Both the position numbers and the translations under genes were made by a program. 64,000 bases of DNA from Sunxiuqinia elliptica. Lineage in GTDB: Bacteria; Bacteroidota; Bacteroidia; Bacteroidales; Prolixibacteraceae. The DNA is taken from the NCBI RefSeq assembly GCF_900113005.1, contig NZ_FONW01000008.1, positions 153,325 to 217,324 of the forward strand, read 5' to 3'. Shown here in pieces: positions 36,508 through 46,217 of this stretch; the first letter of the stretch is position 1; every line of letters starts with the position of its first letter. The notes beneath the pieces are model-generated. The model did not search any database and was not told the origin of the DNA. It saw only the letters and a program-made list of their open reading frames with translations.

Positions 36508-37215
36508 ATGAAAACAATTAAAATTCTTTTTATTCTGATCCTATTTTCGGTCAGCAGCTTTGCTCAAAACGAGCTTAATCCACTTACGTCAACCCCATAC
36601 ATTGAGGTTACCGGTGAAGGAGAAATGGAGATCGTTCCAAATCAAATTTTCCTTCATTTTACGTTAAAAGAGCGGTATGTTAAAAACAAAAAGATTGACA
36701 TTGAAGACTTGGAAAAGAAAATGAAGCAACATTTAAAAGCCAACAAATTTGACCTAAAGAAATTGTCACTGGCCGATGCTGATGCTGATTTTGTAACCAT
36801 TAAACGTAAAAATAAAGACGTATTGGCCTCGAAAGATTATTTGCTTGAGGTTAAAACCACCGATGAACTATCTGACGTTTGGCAAATTTTAGATGAGATT
36901 GATGTAGCAAACGCCTACATCCAGCGAGTGGACCATAGCCAAATGGAGGATTTCAAAAAAGAAGTAAAAATCAAAGCAATCCAAGCAGCTAAAGAAAAAG
37001 CGAACTACCTACTTGAAGCTGTGGATCAAAAAGCCGGGAAACCGCTGTTCATTCAGGAACGTGAAAGCTATCATCAACCTTATGCCGCCAATATGAGGCT
37101 CGAAAAAATGCATGTAATGGCTGACGGAGCAGTGGCCGCTCCAAAAGAGCCTAGCATCTCTTTTAAGAAGATTAAGCTGAACTACAAAGTTTTTGCGCGC
37201 TTCGCCATTCAATAA
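36508..37215 (+). CDS. SIMPL-domain (DUF541) exported protein
   Basis: 235 residues. Signal peptide (about 1-20, VSSFAQ). The SIMPL domain starts YIEVTGEGEMEIVPNQIFLHF and includes the helical AIQAAKEKANYLLEAVDQKAGKP, both diagnostic. The family is periplasmic and its bacterial function is unsettled, with links to envelope stress. Convergent with the cytochrome gene across a shared terminator. Confidence 0.88.
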   Translation: MKTIKILFILILFSVSSFAQNELNPLTSTPYIEVTGEGEMEIVPNQIFLHFTLKERYVKNKKIDIEDLEKKMKQHLKANKFDLKKLSLADADADFVTIKRKNKDVLASKDYLLEVKTTDELSDVWQILDEIDVANAYIQRVDHSQMEDFKKEVKIKAIQAAKEKANYLLEAVDQKAGKPLFIQERESYHQPYAANMRLEKMHVMADGAVAAPKEPSISFKKIKLNYKVFARFAIQ

Positions 37216-37244
37216 ACAACAATTCGATCAACAATAAATTAGAA

Positions 37245-37287
37245 AAGGGTGAATCCATCGAATTAAAATCGATGTTGATTCACCCTT
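37245..37287. terminator. Bidirectional terminator between SIMPL and cytochrome genes
   Basis: AAGGGTGAATC (37245-37255) pairs with GATTCACCCTT (37277-37287), extended by CATCGA (37256-37261) with TCGATG (37269-37274) across a two-base bulge. Confidence 0.78.
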
Positions 37288-37308
37288 CCTATTTTTAAAC
37301 GCTTTTCG

Positions 37309-37773
37309 TCACTTACGAGCAGCCGCGACTTCCTCTTTGGTCACAGCCTCCAAGTCATTCCCAAAGTTAGATCGCACATACGAAATGACATCCGCCAATT
37401 CCTGATCGGACAAATAATCATGTGGCGGCATCAGATTATTATAAGTTTCCCCGTTTACTTCAATCTCGCCACTTTGCCCATTCAGTGCAACGTGAATCAT
37501 TTTGTCTTTATCGGCAATCCACTCATTTGGTGTCAACGGAGGATACATGCCCGGCACCCCACTTCCATCAGCCTGATGACACACCAAGCAATACTTATCA
37601 TACACTGCCTTGCCTGGGTGCGCCACCTGACTTCCGGCTGATGCTTGCTCCGAAGCCTCCATCTGCTTTTGCGACACTATTGGTTTGTTCTCCTGCTCAC
37701 TGGAAGAGTTCCCTGAGCAAGCAGCAAAAAATAAGCTTGCAACCAGGCTCAAATAGATCGTTGTTTGTTTCAC
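37309..37773 (-). CDS. c-type cytochrome lipoprotein
   Basis: 154 residues. Lipoprotein signal with lipobox FAAC (Cys19), a Ser/Glu/Gln-rich linker, then one class I cytochrome c domain: heme-binding CLVCH (62-66) and axial Met115 in NLMPPHDY. Carries electrons at the periplasmic face of a membrane. The upstream neighbour in the same direction is a sugar dehydrogenase of the PQQ type, so it is probably that enzyme's electron acceptor. Gap between them 138 nt. Confidence 0.92.
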   Translation of the reverse strand: MKQTTIYLSLVASLFFAACSGNSSSEQENKPIVSQKQMEASEQASAGSQVAHPGKAVYDKYCLVCHQADGSGVPGMYPPLTPNEWIADKDKMIHVALNGQSGEIEVNGETYNNLMPPHDYLSDQELADVISYVRSNFGNDLEAVTKEEVAAARK

Positions 37774-37911
37774 TGTTTCTTCGTTTTTATTGTTCGACTT
37801 TATATTCTTCTAAACTCAATTTTATATGTTTTAGCTATTTCAACCCGAAAGTCTTTGACCTATCGAAATGCCCCATATACTTCTATAACCAACAGATGAT
37901 TGTTTTGTTAT

Positions 37912-39180
37912 TTATTGATACATTATTCGCCAGACTCTCCCCTGCACATCATCGGTCACATACAAAGAGCCATCAGGCCCCTGTGCTAATCCACACGGAC
38001 GATAGTTGGCATCCCGGGGACTTTTCACCTCATCCTGCCCGGAAAAACCGTCAGCAAAAACCTCCCAATCTCCCGATGGAATTTTCCCTTCAAACGGGAC
38101 GAAGGCCACAAAATATCCCTGCTGAGGCTCCGGAGCCCGATTCCACGAGCCATGAAAAGCAATAAAAGCTCCGTTCCGGTATTTTTCAGGAAACATATCG
38201 CCCGTATAAAACAACACATCATTGGGAGCCAAATGCCCTGGAAAGCCCATAATTGGATCGTCCTTAGCACTGCAACGCCCCACAATCTCTCCATCACCGC
38301 CATATTCAGGCCCAAGCACCTTTTTAGTCTGCAAATGGTCGTAATAACAATAGGGCCATCCAAAATCAGAACCTGGCTCTACCAGCAAAAACTCTTCGGA
38401 AGGAAGCTCAGAACTCTCTTGCGGACTATATAAATCAGGAAAAAATTGATTCAATTGGTCTCGTCCATGCTGAACCGCATAAAGCGTACGCTCTTTCTTA
38501 TTCCAGTCGATAGCTACCGCATGCCTGATCCCGGTCGCATAACGTTCTCCATCTTTTACTTGATCCTGATTTACCGCTTCCGCTTGAAACCGCCAAATGC
38601 CGCCGTGTCGCTCCAGTAACGGACATGGATCCATTCCCAGGGAACCTTTTGTTCTAGACTGCTCCATACAAGCATTGGACGGAGCACCAATTGTCACATA
38701 CAAATGACCATCCTCATCAAACGTGATGGGCTTCGCCGCATGCTGCGTATTATGCGGAAAGCCTTTTACAACGACCTCTTCGCGCTCATTTGGCAAGAGC
38801 TGTCCATAAATCATTGGATAGCGAACAATCAGCGTGTCCGACCCGAAATAAAGATAGTCATTATGCAATGCGATTCCTGTCCCATGATGATTTCCAAAGT
38901 ACGCAATCTCATCTGCCCGTCCATCGTTAGTTGTATCTCTCAAACAAACAATTCCCCCATCATTCTTTAAGCGAGCCAACGAGATGTAAATATCTCCCTG
39001 TTCATTCACTTCAATATGTCTTGCATTCCCCAAACTATCTGCCACAACCAAAGCAGAAAAACCTTCGGGCAAGCTCAATCCTCCATTATCTGCATCAGCT
39101 TGCAACAAGTTTAATCTTGGAGCTTCTGTTCGACAAGCCACCGACGCCATTATTATTATCAAGAAAACTAAGAATTTCAT
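37912..39180 (-). CDS. PQQ-type glucose/sorbosone dehydrogenase-like lipoprotein
   Basis: 422 residues from ATG 39180, which gives a clean lipoprotein signal (lipobox SVAC, Cys16); an in-frame TTG lies at 39207. The six-blade beta-propeller of the soluble glucose dehydrogenase/sorbosone dehydrogenase family is recognisable from repeats such as HIEVNEQGDIYISLA, KPITFDEDGHLYVTIGAPS, RHAVAIDWN, GSDFGWPYCYYD and CGLAQGPDGSLYVTDD. It would oxidise a sugar or sugar derivative with PQQ; the true substrate and cofactor are inferred. No PQQ synthesis genes are present in the window. Confidence 0.85.
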   Translation of the reverse strand: MKFLVFLIIIMASVACRTEAPRLNLLQADADNGGLSLPEGFSALVVADSLGNARHIEVNEQGDIYISLARLKNDGGIVCLRDTTNDGRADEIAYFGNHHGTGIALHNDYLYFGSDTLIVRYPMIYGQLLPNEREEVVVKGFPHNTQHAAKPITFDEDGHLYVTIGAPSNACMEQSRTKGSLGMDPCPLLERHGGIWRFQAEAVNQDQVKDGERYATGIRHAVAIDWNKKERTLYAVQHGRDQLNQFFPDLYSPQESSELPSEEFLLVEPGSDFGWPYCYYDHLQTKKVLGPEYGGDGEIVGRCSAKDDPIMGFPGHLAPNDVLFYTGDMFPEKYRNGAFIAFHGSWNRAPEPQQGYFVAFVPFEGKIPSGDWEVFADGFSGQDEVKSPRDANYRPCGLAQGPDGSLYVTDDVQGRVWRIMYQ

Positions 39181-39645
39181 ACGCCAATTTTTGCTGACAA
39201 CACTCAATTATATCAAGCCTAAAAAAAACTTAATTGAACCTGTCTTGATTAAATTAATCACCATTTTTAATCTCAACTAAAAAGAACAAGCCATCGCATT
39301 GTTTGTTTACTACCTTTTGTCCAAAAAAGATCCATTAAACGTCAATGAATTAAGACTTTTCGATTAAAAGCAAAAGTCAAATAAGCTGATTATTTATTGC
39401 TGATTTTCGACGAAGTCCATTCTTTATGACCTTCGAAGAAAGCTGCGCAGTAAAAAAACGCCATCCTTTATAGAATAAATACGCCAGTGTTTAATCGGAG
39501 AGACTTCGAGATGAATGCATTAGCCACGACATCCTCAGATCCTTCAGAAAAAGCAAAACTTATCCTTGTTTTTTCTTTGAATACGGCAGTTTTTTTCCCA
39601 ATATTAATCATCCGAACGAAGACCAGTCGGACGAAGTTGTTTTGT
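39181..39645. other. Gap between the dehydrogenase and the AsmA-like gene
   Basis: 465 bp divergent control region. The AsmA reading frame stays open from 39487, but the first membrane helix follows ATG 39646, so the stretch before it is treated as leader. No TAnnTTTG box convinced me. Confidence 0.4.
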
Positions 39646-42600
39646 ATGAATAAAAAGTCAACCACCAGAAGGAAACGTATTACCAAAGGCATTTTATTGG
39701 CTGTTTTGGGAATTCTCTTATTGGCTGTTTTGATCCTTAGCCTTTTTGCAAACAGATGGATAGAACAAGAACTTAACGCACAAATCAAACAACAATCAAA
39801 AGGCAAATATTCGCTGACATTTAGCGACCTTTCAGTAAAAATCATCAGTCGCAGCATTCAACTGGAGGATTTGGTTATAACAAAAAACCACCAAGAAAAA
39901 AATCAGGAGGTTTTTAAAACCAAATCGATCGCCGCTAAGCGCATCAATGTATACCAACTTTTACGCAAGCGTATTCTTCATATCCATAAACTTGTAATTG
40001 ATGCTCCTGTGTGGTCTGCATCTGCCGACGAGCTATTGCAGTCGCCATCAGGGAATCCCTTCGCATTCATGCGTCAACTGCAACCGATCTTCGATAAACA
40101 ACTGACAGCCATCTCGATTGATCAGATTGATTTACAACACGCGGGATTCGTTGCACAACAAATTGGCAAAAAACAAACACCGCAAGCTCCCAAGCTTAAT
40201 TTCAACGTAGGTATTGCCAATTTTTATACGGATTCAAAATGCTTAAATCGTCACAAAAACTTTTTTAATGCAGATGACATTTATCTAAGGATCGACGATT
40301 TTCAACATGAGCTAGCCGACAGCCTCCACCTCCTTTCGGTTAGTGAAATCCAATACTCCTTAAAAAATCAGGATATTCTGGGAAAACAAATCACGCTGGA
40401 ACCTCAAGCAAATAGTAAAATTAATAAAACCCGGTATTTTGTAGATATTCCAGAAATCACCATTAAGTCGAAACGCTTAAGAGAAATGCTCCAAAGTGAC
40501 AGCATTCATATTGATTCTCTCTTCTTAAAAGATGCAGCGATTCGAGTCATCCCTCAAGCAGATGCTCCTGAATTTAACTTTCGGAAGATAAAAGCATACG
40601 ACCTCTATGAGCTCATTGAAGGAGATATTGGACAACTCCAGATCGACTACCTGGGCATGAACGCTCAAAACCTAAAGATTGAACGCAATGACGATCAGAA
40701 AAAAAGCCTCCAGGAATTTTTCGATTTGGATATCGAGCTTCATGACTTTCTGATGAATAACAACTCGTACAATGACATAGAACGAGTACTGTATGCCAAA
40801 AATGTCTTCTTGCAAATCGGGAACTACTACCTGCTCATGAATGATCAAATCCACCGGTTTGATGCCACCAATATTACTGCATCAAGCGAAAATAACTCCA
40901 TTAGTGCCGATCATTTAAAGTTAAAGCCGAGTCAAAACCCAGCCACCCGCCAAACTGCAGTTGACTTGGACTGCGATAGTATTCGCCTTCAGGAAGTTGA
41001 CCTAAAACGACTCTTTCACAACCGGGAAATGCCCCTTCAAGCCATTCAGGCTTTTGCTCCTAACCTAACGATTGATCAAGGAGATTTAAAGCGTAAGAAA
41101 AAACTTGAAACCAACAGTTTGCTCTATTATTTTATTCGCAACTACATCAAAGGAGTTTACGCCAATGTGGTTGAGTTTAACGAGGGGAAAGTGGTTGTTA
41201 CTGCCGGTAAACCCGGAGAGCAAGCCGGACGTATTGCCTCCGACTTTTCGTTTCGCCTGACCGACTTTTCGCTTGATTCAATCAGCGCTGAAAGAACCGA
41301 CAAGCTCTTTTTCGCCACCAACATCGACCTTGTATTCTCCAACTACGACATGAAACTGGTTGACGAAATCCACCGTCTAAAAGTAGATGAGTTAACTGTT
41401 TCGAGCTATAATAACCGGGCAAGTATCAAACATTTACATCTTTTCCCAGATACCCCTCGCAAAAATGCTCGGCTATTAAAAAAATACCACCGTTCACAAA
41501 TTTATGACATTGAAATTCCCCAGTTGGTCCTTAGCAATACCAATATCCATCAGGCCTTTTTCCGAAAACAACTAGCCATCAATAATTTTTCGATTATTGA
41601 ACCCAAGATTTACTTTGAAGTTTTCTCAAGACCCGAAAAACGAAGCAAAAGCAGCACCCCAAGGGAATTTTATGAATTACTCAGCAATTACATTGAACAC
41701 ATTTCAATCGGAAAAATAACGGCTCCGAACGGGCACTTAGAGATGGTCACTCATAGCAGAAAGGGAAAAACAACCTCCTTTAACAATACGTTTAGTGTTG
41801 AACTCGAGAACTTCGTCCTGAATGATGAAGAACTGGATAAAAAACGGCTTCTGTTTGCTGATGATTTTGAACTTCAAATTGACAATCAACTATTTCAACT
41901 GTCTGATGATGTCCATTATCTTCAAGCCAGCAATATGAAGATTTCATCAAAAGAGTCAGCAATAGCCATTCAAAATTCCATTCTCTACCCTGATATTACC
42001 AGTAAAATAAGGGGAGAACTACCAACTTATTTCCATGTCAATATTCCCGAGATAAAACTTCAGGGGGTTAATCTTGAAGAAGCCTATTTTGACAAAAAAC
42101 TAACGGTTGACCATTTTTCTATTCAAGAACCAACCATCAACTTATACCGAACAAAAGGCCAACGGAAGCCTGTAAACCTGCAAAAAATTGCTTTTCCACT
42201 CCCCAAGGGAATGCAACGACTCAGCATCAATCACTTCCACTTAAACGACGGGCAATTCAAGCTATACAACACCAGGAAGATGCAGGAGACCGAAGTATTA
42301 AGTTCTTTGATTACGATGGAAGGACAAAACAACAGCTTAGTCAGCCAAGGATTAAAACAGCCTGCTACTTTTAAGTCAGATAATATTTCGACCACCCTAA
42401 GCCAACTGGAAGTCAATCCTGAGCAGAGCACAGTAATTTTCACAGCGGATCAGGTACACTTCTCCAGTCAAACCAAGGACCTATCAATTGACAACCTGCT
42501 CCTTTTTAATACTTCTCAGGCAAGCGAACAAAGCTTCCGTCAATTGAGAATCCCCAGGCTAAGCTTTAACGAATCTGTTCTACAGGAATTCATCAATAAT

Positions 42601-43893
42601 AAATGCTTAAAATTTGAATCTATCCAAGTCGAAAAACCAACACTTACATTGCAAGCAAATCCTGATGAATCGAATAAGGTTAACCTATATCAGCTAAAAA
42701 TACCCATCGCACTATCTCCCTTAATCAGCAAAATAGAAGCCAATAAGATAAGTGTCAACCAAGGACAATTTCAAACCATTCAGCCGAAGCAAACAGAAGT
42801 GATAAGCAATATCGACCTGGAACTTAACCAATTCGCAATAGACACCTCCTCTTCGGATCGACTATTGGGAGCCCAATCAGTTGATTTAAGACTTAAAAAC
42901 TACGCTTTTTCAGATAAAAACAATTGGTATAATTTCCACTTAGGAGATATTCAGTTTAAAAACCACGAAAACCAATTAACAATATCCAATATTACCGTCA
43001 CCCCTCGCTACAGCAAAACCCAGTTCCAAAAGATTATTCCCTTCCAATCCGACCACTATCGGGCAACAATTGACCAACTCAGGATTGATCAATTAGACTT
43101 AAAACGGTGGTATAACAGCAACGAATTTACCGCATCAGAAATTGAAGTCGCGGGAGGCTCGCTGGATATTTACCGAGACAAAAGAACAGCAGATAATCCA
43201 CAAAAGCGAACGAAGCTTCCTCAAACCATCGTCAAGCAATTCGCTTTTCCTGTTTATTTCGACACCGTTCGCTTAAGCAACTACCAAATAACCTATGAAG
43301 AGCAAACTTCGGACCTACCAGATCCAGGCCTGGTTCATTTCTCCAAGCTTAACCTCAGAGCTTACCCGGTAACTAATCTCCCCTACTTATTGCCAAGTAA
43401 ACCGACACTAACACTAAAAGGAGACGGCCTGCTCATGAACCAAGCCAACCTTAAAACAACCATGGTTTACGACATGCTATCAGCTGATGAGCAATTCCAT
43501 GTATCGGGACAACTAAATCCCTTTCAACTAGATTTGCTAAATCCTGTCGTTGAGAATACTGCAGGAATTTCAGTACGATCCGGAGAACTTAACCGCTTTG
43601 ACTTTGAGTTTGATGCAAACCAACTTAGTTCATCAGGGAAACTTCGCTTTGCCTACGACAACCTGCGTATTTCCATCCTTGAACATAAAAATGGAGACAT
43701 CAAAGAGAACAAATTAGCCAGTTTTTTAGCCAATAGCTTAGTTTTAAAATCCAAGCATCCGCGGACCCGCATCTTACTTCCTTCTGAGATTCACTTCGAG
43801 CGTGATCCTCAAAAATCAGTGATCAATTATTGGTGGAAATCTGTTTTTAGTGGAGCAAAAAATACTTTTGGTATTAAAGAAAAAGAGGAATAA
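39646..43893 (+). CDS. Giant AsmA-like (DUF748/TamB-related) envelope protein
   Basis: About 1415 residues from ATG 39646. A basic N-terminus and one membrane helix (about 14-34) anchor it in the inner membrane; the rest is a very long, low-cysteine chain of short beta strands with repeated phrases of the type DIPEITIKSKRL, IEIPQLVLSNTNI and VNIPEIKLQGVNL, as in AsmA/YhdP/TamB proteins, which form extended beta grooves proposed to carry lipids between membranes. AsmA-related assignment is by architecture; a lipid-transfer role is inferred. It is followed by a sensor kinase. Confidence 0.7.
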   Translation: MNKKSTTRRKRITKGILLAVLGILLLAVLILSLFANRWIEQELNAQIKQQSKGKYSLTFSDLSVKIISRSIQLEDLVITKNHQEKNQEVFKTKSIAAKRINVYQLLRKRILHIHKLVIDAPVWSASADELLQSPSGNPFAFMRQLQPIFDKQLTAISIDQIDLQHAGFVAQQIGKKQTPQAPKLNFNVGIANFYTDSKCLNRHKNFFNADDIYLRIDDFQHELADSLHLLSVSEIQYSLKNQDILGKQITLEPQANSKINKTRYFVDIPEITIKSKRLREMLQSDSIHIDSLFLKDAAIRVIPQADAPEFNFRKIKAYDLYELIEGDIGQLQIDYLGMNAQNLKIERNDDQKKSLQEFFDLDIELHDFLMNNNSYNDIERVLYAKNVFLQIGNYYLLMNDQIHRFDATNITASSENNSISADHLKLKPSQNPATRQTAVDLDCDSIRLQEVDLKRLFHNREMPLQAIQAFAPNLTIDQGDLKRKKKLETNSLLYYFIRNYIKGVYANVVEFNEGKVVVTAGKPGEQAGRIASDFSFRLTDFSLDSISAERTDKLFFATNIDLVFSNYDMKLVDEIHRLKVDELTVSSYNNRASIKHLHLFPDTPRKNARLLKKYHRSQIYDIEIPQLVLSNTNIHQAFFRKQLAINNFSIIEPKIYFEVFSRPEKRSKSSTPREFYELLSNYIEHISIGKITAPNGHLEMVTHSRKGKTTSFNNTFSVELENFVLNDEELDKKRLLFADDFELQIDNQLFQLSDDVHYLQASNMKISSKESAIAIQNSILYPDITSKIRGELPTYFHVNIPEIKLQGVNLEEAYFDKKLTVDHFSIQEPTINLYRTKGQRKPVNLQKIAFPLPKGMQRLSINHFHLNDGQFKLYNTRKMQETEVLSSLITMEGQNNSLVSQGLKQPATFKSDNISTTLSQLEVNPEQSTVIFTADQVHFSSQTKDLSIDNLLLFNTSQASEQSFRQLRIPRLSFNESVLQEFINNKCLKFESIQVEKPTLTLQANPDESNKVNLYQLKIPIALSPLISKIEANKISVNQGQFQTIQPKQTEVISNIDLELNQFAIDTSSSDRLLGAQSVDLRLKNYAFSDKNNWYNFHLGDIQFKNHENQLTISNITVTPRYSKTQFQKIIPFQSDHYRATIDQLRIDQLDLKRWYNSNEFTASEIEVAGGSLDIYRDKRTADNPQKRTKLPQTIVKQFAFPVYFDTVRLSNYQITYEEQTSDLPDPGLVHFSKLNLRAYPVTNLPYLLPSKPTLTLKGDGLLMNQANLKTTMVYDMLSADEQFHVSGQLNPFQLDLLNPVVENTAGISVRSGELNRFDFEFDANQLSSSGKLRFAYDNLRISILEHKNGDIKENKLASFLANSLVLKSKHPRTRILLPSEIHFERDPQKSVINYWWKSVFSGAKNTFGIKEKEE

Positions 43894-43981
43894 AAAACCA
43901 GTGCCACAAGTTTTTAGTTTTATGAAAAAAGACTATTTTTACCAGCCACTTGACTAAATAATTTTACCATAAACTTGCTTT

Positions 43982-46210
43982 TTGAGGACTATTCTCACAT
44001 ATCTCGCTTTAGTGATTTTGATGACAACAGAAGGGTTCGCCATCAACAGGTCAACAACTAAGCGAATTTTGGTAATCTATTCCTACGATGCGACTTTTCA
44101 TGTTTATCAAAAATCAGAGAAAGCCCTACGCGATGTGTTCTCTCCCAAAGACTACCTGATAGACATCGAATTTCTAGACTCCAAGCGTTATCCCGAGCGA
44201 CAATTGAACCAGAACGTTTACGATCGGATCCAGATTAAACAACATGGACAATCTCATTACGATCTGATTATTGCCTGCAATGACAATGCGCTGAATTTCT
44301 GCATTGCTCACCAGCAAGCGTTGTTTTTCCAAACTCCCATCATCTTTTGGGGAGCCAATGATTTGGAAGTTGCATTCGCCCAAGATCAAAATGAATGGAT
44401 ATCGGGTATTGCCGAGAATATTGCACTGGAAAACACCTTGGATCTAATTACACATCTCCACCCGGAAAACAGGACATTACAAGTCATTACCGACCAAACA
44501 ACGACAGGAGTTGCCGACTATAAGGTTTTTAAACAGAAGATATCTGGATTTCCTAACTTCAACTACAAAATAACCGATGTAAGTAACCTAACGCTATCGG
44601 AGTTAACACAACAACTGAATCAGTTTCCAAAGCAAGATATCATCTTACTGTTATCTGCTTTTCGCCTAAAAAACACGTATCTGGGGCTTGATCAAATTAT
44701 TGATTTGCTGACAAGAAACACGGACAACCCCATCTACAATGCTTACGACAAAGGAATTGGGAAGGGATATCTTGCAGGCACAGAGGTCAATTATTACGAC
44801 AACATGTATGCTGCTTGCCTGATGGCCAAACAGGTACTCACTGGCACTTCGCCCAAGCATCTAAATGTGCTTATGAATGTTGCTCCGGAGAATGTAGCAG
44901 ACTACAAGCAGTTGCAGAAATACAATATTGATTTAAGCCAAGTTCCTGAACGCGTAAAACTGGTCAATCAGCCACGCCGCGAAATTGCTATCGGACGTAT
45001 GGACTTGATTAAAATTGTTGCTTTTGTTGCTTTCCTCTTCGTTCTTCTTTTCTTGGTTATATACCTGATTGAAGCCAAACGAAAGCGCGAAAAGCATTAT
45101 CGCGTGTTTGCTGAAAACTATTTGAATATTTTTAATGAGAACCATTCCATGATGTTGCTAATTGATTCCCACACCCAGCAAATCACCGATGGCAACAAAG
45201 CGGCAGCTAAGTTTTATGGATACTCACAAGAAAAGTTGAAAAATTTGTTATTTAGCGATCTATGCCTACTTCCTCAAATTGATATTGATGCTTTTTTCAC
45301 GCAATCACAGAAACAAAACAGCCATTTCGAGCAAAAACATCAAACACAGGAAGGCCATATTAAAGATGTTGAGCTTCACAGCGGAAAAATCATCATCGAT
45401 AAGCAAAGCTATATCTACGCTATCATACACGATATTTCAAAGCGGATACAAGCCGAACATCAGCTGCTTGAAGCCAAGAAAAGAGCCGAAGAAAGCGACC
45501 GTTTAAAATCAGCATTCCTCGCCAATATGAGTCACGAAATTAGAACGCCTATGAATAGCATTCTTGGCTTCTCCTCTCTTTTAGAAGAGCAGGATATTGA
45601 TCACCATATGCGCAAAGAATTTATTCGACACATTCAAAATAGCGGAGAACACCTGCTCACACTGATTAATGACATTATCGACCTGAGTAAGATCGAAGCC
45701 AACCAATTAAAAATCAGCAAGGGAAATTGCGATTTAAATCAGCTGCTTGACGACATTTTTGTCTTATTCCAGAACCAAATCAACAACAGCGAAAAGCAAC
45801 ACATAAGATTGTCACTAAAAAAAGGGATAACAACTCCAAACTTCATCGTAAAAACAGATGCTATTCGCTTAAAACAGATATTCATCAATCTGCTTAGCAA
45901 TGCCTTGAAGTTTACCGACCAAGGAAGTATTGAGTTTGGCTATAAATATCGCGAAGACAGTGTTGTTCAGTTCTTTGTAAAAGATACCGGAATTGGTATT
46001 CCACAGAATAAACAAAAGGACATTTTTTCGGCCTTTCAGCAGATTGAGGAGTATGCTTCACGAAATCATGGAGGAACGGGCTTAGGCCTTTCCATTACCC
46101 GTTCTCTCGTTGAAAAGCTGGGCGGACACATTTGGGTCATGTCCACGCCAGGAGAAGGAGCCCGGTTCTATTTCACCCATCCGGGAGAAAGCAACCGGCT
46201 CGAACTATAA
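43982..46210 (+). CDS. Sensor histidine kinase with periplasmic ABC-substrate-binding-like domain
   Basis: 742 residues, start TTG 43982: it gives a full signal sequence, and an in-frame TAA lies four codons upstream. Periplasmic type I binding-protein-like domain of the ABC_sub_bind sort (about 26-335), membrane helix 343-363, PAS domain (378-495), HisKA with phospho-acceptor His518 in MSHEIRTPMN, and HATPase with Asn640, DTGIGIP (668-674) and GGTGLGLSI. Senses a periplasmic ligand and phosphorylates a response regulator. No receiver domain and no adjacent regulator, so it is an orphan kinase. Confidence 0.93.
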   Translation: MRTILTYLALVILMTTEGFAINRSTTKRILVIYSYDATFHVYQKSEKALRDVFSPKDYLIDIEFLDSKRYPERQLNQNVYDRIQIKQHGQSHYDLIIACNDNALNFCIAHQQALFFQTPIIFWGANDLEVAFAQDQNEWISGIAENIALENTLDLITHLHPENRTLQVITDQTTTGVADYKVFKQKISGFPNFNYKITDVSNLTLSELTQQLNQFPKQDIILLLSAFRLKNTYLGLDQIIDLLTRNTDNPIYNAYDKGIGKGYLAGTEVNYYDNMYAACLMAKQVLTGTSPKHLNVLMNVAPENVADYKQLQKYNIDLSQVPERVKLVNQPRREIAIGRMDLIKIVAFVAFLFVLLFLVIYLIEAKRKREKHYRVFAENYLNIFNENHSMMLLIDSHTQQITDGNKAAAKFYGYSQEKLKNLLFSDLCLLPQIDIDAFFTQSQKQNSHFEQKHQTQEGHIKDVELHSGKIIIDKQSYIYAIIHDISKRIQAEHQLLEAKKRAEESDRLKSAFLANMSHEIRTPMNSILGFSSLLEEQDIDHHMRKEFIRHIQNSGEHLLTLINDIIDLSKIEANQLKISKGNCDLNQLLDDIFVLFQNQINNSEKQHIRLSLKKGITTPNFIVKTDAIRLKQIFINLLSNALKFTDQGSIEFGYKYREDSVVQFFVKDTGIGIPQNKQKDIFSAFQQIEEYASRNHGGTGLGLSITRSLVEKLGGHIWVMSTPGEGARFYFTHPGESNRLEL

Positions 46211-46217
46211 TGAAAAT

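Noticed and set aside
37422..38165. 247-codon plus-strand ORF spanning the cytochrome and dehydrogenase 3' ends
   Set aside because: It crosses two well-supported minus-strand genes and shows no family pattern.
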